DNA of 6,550 nucleotides from Bryobacterales bacterium. GTDB taxonomy: Bacteria; Acidobacteriota; Terriglobia; Bryobacterales; Bryobacteraceae. Numbering within the stretch: the stretch's first letter is position 1; the number at the start of each line of letters is the position of its first letter. Shown here one piece after another: positions 4,173 to 6,550 of this stretch. Location of the stretch: positions 1-6,550 of the forward strand of contig PLRZ01000086.1 in NCBI GenBank assembly GCA_003164075.1, written 5' to 3'. The notes under the pieces were generated by a model. That model saw nothing but the letters and a program-made list of their open reading frames with translations, made no database searches and had not been told where the DNA came from. The position numbers were made by a program, and so were the translations under genes.

Positions 4173-6550
4173 TCAAGGAAGTTCGAGATCGGGGAAAGCG
4201 CTGGCGGGATAGAGGGCCCAGCCGTCGGCGAACATGAAGTGACGTTTGCCGGCTTCGTTGGCGCGGAATTTGCCGTCGGCGAACAGCGTCAGCCAGCCGC
4301 CATCGGGAAGCATGTGGATGATCTGGAGACACTCGCCGGTTTCGACGTCCCAGATGCGGATGGTGTTGTCCGCGGAGCTGGAGGCCAAACGTCGGCCGTC
4401 TCCGTTCCAGGCCACGCTGAAGACCCGACCGCCATGACCTTCAAGAGTGCGCACGAGTTGGCCTCCCTCGCCGTCCCACACCCGCACGGTCGTGTCATCC
4501 GAGCCGGAAGCCAAGCGCCGGCCCTCTCCGTCCCACGCCACCGACCTGATCATGCCACCGTGACCTTCGAGCGTAGCGAGGAGTTGGCCTTGCTCGGCGT
4601 CCCACACCCGCACCGTGCGGTCAGAAGAGCCGGAAGCCAAGCGCCGACCCTCCGGATCCCAGGCCACCGACGCGACCGGACCGCCGTGGCCGGTGAGGGT
4701 ATAGAGCAGTTGGCCTTGCTCGGCATCCCATACTCGCACTGCGCCATCGGCCGATCCGGAGGCCAGGGATCTCCCCTTGCAGCCCCAAACGATCGACAGG
4801 GATGAGCCGCTGTCGCCTTTGAAGGTGCCCAACAGTTGGCACTGCTCGACGCCCCAGACCCGCACCGTCTTGTCCTGGGAAGCCGACACCAAGTGTAGGC
4901 CCGCTGCGTCCCACGCCACCGATGAGACGATGCCGGCATGGCCTTCCAGGACGCACATTAATTGCCCCCGCTCCACGTCCCATACTCGCACTGTTTGATC
5001 TATAGAGCCGGAAGCCAAGCGGTGGCCTTGGCGATCCCACGCCACCGACGTCACCAAACCACTATGACCTTCGAGGGTGCGCAGCAGCGCGCCTCGTTCG
5101 GCGTCCCAGACCTGTACCGTCTGATTCGAGGAACCGGAAGCCAGCCGTCGGCCTTCCTGGTCCCACGCTACGGACACGACAAAGTCGACATGCAATTCGA
5201 AGGTGCGCAGCAGTTGGCCTTCCTTGGCGTCCCACACGCGCAAGGTGTGATCGGAGGTGGAAGCCAGGCGACCCTCGGGGCCCCACGCCAATGACAAGAC
5301 CTCACTCATGTGGCCTTCGAGGGTACTCAGAAGTTGGCCTTGGTCGGCGTCCCACACCCGTACCGCCCTGTCATCGGACCCGGAAGCCAATCGCCCGCCC
5401 TCTTGGCTCCAGGCAACGGACAAGACCTCCCCGCGGTGGCCTTCGAGAGTTCGCAGAAGCTGGCCTTGCTCGGCGTCCCACACCCGAACTGTTTGGTCCT
5501 CGGAACCGGAGGCCAACCGTCGGCCCTCTGGGTCCCACGCCACCGACCGTACCCCTTTACTGTGGCCTTCGAGAGTCCGCAGAAGCTGGCCTTGTTCGGC
5601 GTTCCACACGCGCACCGTCTTGTCATCGGAACCGGAAGCCAACTGCCGCCCATTGCCATCCCACGCCACTGACCAGACTGTGCTGCTATGGCCTTCGAGG
5701 GTGCGCAGCAGTCGGCCTTGGTCGGCGTCCCACACACGCACCATCTCATCATCGCAGGCGGAAGCCAATCGCCGGCCTTCTCGATCCCACGCCATCGAAT
5801 GGACCCTGCCGCCGTGGTCTTTGAGGGTGCGCAGGAGTCGGCCTTGCTCGACGTCCCACATGCGCACCGTCCCGTCGGCGGAGCCGGACGCCAACCGCCC
5901 CCCAACCGGCTCCCACGCCACCGAAGTTGCTCCCGCATGCGCCAAATGCCGACGCAAAAGGCCGAGGACTGAGTCGATGACCCAGACACCTTCTGTGTCC
6001 GCTACGGCTATCAAAGGAAGATTAGGGTGAAACGCGATTGCTCGGGGCCATACGCACGGCAACACACCCACGGCTCTGGCGTGAGTCGGGCGACCGGGAC
6101 CAGCCGTGCCGAACAGCTTGGCTCCGTCCCAGACGGCGCCTTCGGTTCGGGTTTCCGACAAGCTTGCGAAGCTCAGATCCGCGGCGGAGAAGTTGGCCGA
6201 CTCCAGGATGGCGTGACCGAGGTCGGCACCTTGTAGATTGGCCCCCGAAAAATCCGCACGGCTGGCCCATGCCGCAAACAGGCTGGCCCGTTCGAGGTTC
6301 GCCCCGCAGAGGGCGGCACCTGTCAGTCCGCAGCAGGACAGTACAGCCTCTGCCAAGTCAGCTCCAGTCAGATCGGCGTCGTTCAAGTCAACGCCCGCAA
6401 GTTGGAATCCGGCCAGCCGCGCTCCCGCGAGATGCGCGCCGCGCAGTTGGCTCATTCTCGGCCGCGCGTGCAGCTCCAGCGCGTTCTCCGAAGCCTCGAC
6501 CGCGTACGCCGCTTCCAGAACAGATCGAACCGCAGCTTCGCATACCTTCC
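4173..6550 (-). CDS. Pentapeptide-repeat / WD40-repeat protein, N-terminus outside window
   Basis: This is the C-terminal part of a large repeat protein. Numbered from the first in-window ATG (6455), residues 4-118 are about 23 pentapeptides of A(D/N)LxG type. Residues about 130-713 are 14 WD40 blades (the first degenerate), enough for two seven-bladed propellers. Residues 714-760 form a distinct cap with LPDGGWLTLFADGKF. The frame stays open from 6455 to 6548 for 31 more codons, including a helix-like stretch EAAVRSVLEAAYAVEASEN, and the ATG has no Shine-Dalgarno. I therefore treat it as internal and the gene as partial. No signal peptide or catalytic motif is visible here. Relatives with this layout often carry an NTPase (NACHT/STAND), TIR, protease or kinase domain at the N-terminus. 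The present part is a binding or sensing scaffold. It ends 23 bp from the convergent phosphoesterase gene. Confidence 0.85.
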   Translation of the reverse strand, partial: KVCEAAVRSVLEAAYAVEASENALELHARPRMSQLRGAHLAGARLAGFQLAGVDLNDADLTGADLAEAVLSCCGLTGAALCGANLERASLFAAWASRADFSGANLQGADLGHAILESANFSAADLSFASLSETRTEGAVWDGAKLFGTAGPGRPTHARAVGVLPCVWPRAIAFHPNLPLIAVADTEGVWVIDSVLGLLRRHLAHAGATSVAWEPVGGRLASGSADGTVRMWDVEQGRLLRTLKDHGGRVHSMAWDREGRRLASACDDEMVRVWDADQGRLLRTLEGHSSTVWSVAWDGNGRQLASGSDDKTVRVWNAEQGQLLRTLEGHSKGVRSVAWDPEGRRLASGSEDQTVRVWDAEQGQLLRTLEGHRGEVLSVAWSQEGGRLASGSDDRAVRVWDADQGQLLSTLEGHMSEVLSLAWGPEGRLASTSDHTLRVWDAKEGQLLRTFELHVDFVVSVAWDQEGRRLASGSSNQTVQVWDAERGALLRTLEGHSGLVTSVAWDRQGHRLASGSIDQTVRVWDVERGQLMCVLEGHAGIVSSVAWDAAGLHLVSASQDKTVRVWGVEQCQLLGTFKGDSGSSLSIVWGCKGRSLASGSADGAVRVWDAEQGQLLYTLTGHGGPVASVAWDPEGRRLASGSSDRTVRVWDAEQGQLLATLEGHGGMIRSVAWDGEGRRLASGSDDTTVRVWDGEGGQLVRTLEGHGGRVFSVAWNGDGRRLASSSADNTIRIWDVETGECLQIIHMLPDGGWLTLFADGKFRANEAGKRHFMFADGWALYPASAFPDLELP
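4317..6068 (-). repeat. Tandem WD40 blades, 126-bp period
   Basis: Thirteen regular blades, nearly all exactly 42 codons, end at 4317. Blade borders on the plus strand are 4317, 4443, 4569, 4695, 4821, 4947, 5073, 5199, 5319, 5445, 5571, 5697 and 5823; a degenerate first blade lies at about 5943-6068. The framework is GH-xxx-V-x-SVAW, LASGSxDxTVRVWD, EQGQLL. One blade (5199-5318) is 40 codons because of two single-codon deletions, and the blade at 5823-5942 is also about two residues short. Neighbouring blades such as 5445-5570 and 5571-5696 match at roughly four in five bases by eye, so the array is an amplified repeat but not a freshly identical one. Confidence 0.9.
6102..6446 (-). repeat. 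Pentapeptide-repeat coding region, about 23 units
   Basis: Consecutive five-residue units with a central L or F and a preceding small residue, such as LTGAD, LAEAV, LCGAN, FSGAN, LQGAD, LESAN, FSAAD. Established knowledge: such repeats fold as a right-handed four-sided beta helix, here five to six coils. Units at LSCCG, LFAAW-ASRAD and LSETR-TEGAV are irregular. The role here is unknown; a rigid spacer or a binding surface joined to the propellers is likely. Confidence 0.85.

Noticed and set aside
4317..5942. Regular repeat spacing that might suggest a CRISPR or satellite array
   Set aside because: The 126-bp period equals 42 codons and translates throughout into WD40 blades. There are no unique spacers.
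5257..6030. Long plus-strand open frames opposite the WD40 array
   Set aside because: Their apparent repeats (for example WPSRVRRSWPCSASHTRT) are antisense readings of the 126-bp WD40 repeat and have no independent support.

Overview
The window looks like a chromosomal fragment from a GC-rich soil-type bacterium. An acidobacterium related to Solibacter/Bryobacter is my best guess. It rests on the base composition, the type of small secreted protein next to a Crp-family regulator, and the long secreted YVTN-propeller/phosphoesterase. This is family-level inference and no marker gene is present.

Layout: Positions 1-186 hold no gene. They contain a compact element of about 120 bp (38-157) with 23-bp perfect inverted ends and short direct repeats at its edges, resembling a MITE or large REP element. 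Next come two minus-strand genes in probable operon order (898-1278, then 187-861): a small exported protein and a Crp/Fnr-family transcription factor. Both have Shine-Dalgarno sequences that favour starts slightly downstream of the longest frames. A divergent intergenic region (about 1279-1497) carries an extended -10 for the minus-strand pair and a small dyad. On the plus strand, 1498-4149 encodes a large exported protein: an N-terminal YVTN-type beta-propeller followed by an alkaline-phosphatase-superfamily phosphoesterase with its metal-ligand motifs present.

The right third (4173-6550, minus) is the C-terminal part of a large repeat protein: a pentapeptide-repeat coil followed by about 14 WD40 blades and a C-terminal cap. 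Its frame stays open to the window edge with no ribosome-binding site at the first in-window ATG, so the N-terminus is probably outside the window. The two right-hand genes converge with 23 bp between their stop codons.

The most interesting object is the WD40 array. Its 42-residue blades share a rigid framework, while variation concentrates at a few fixed positions. By my recollection these match the hypervariable positions of fungal NWD (HET-E/D/R) recognition proteins. A diversifying recognition module, whose NTPase or effector would lie beyond the edge, is a reasonable hypothesis that this window cannot prove.
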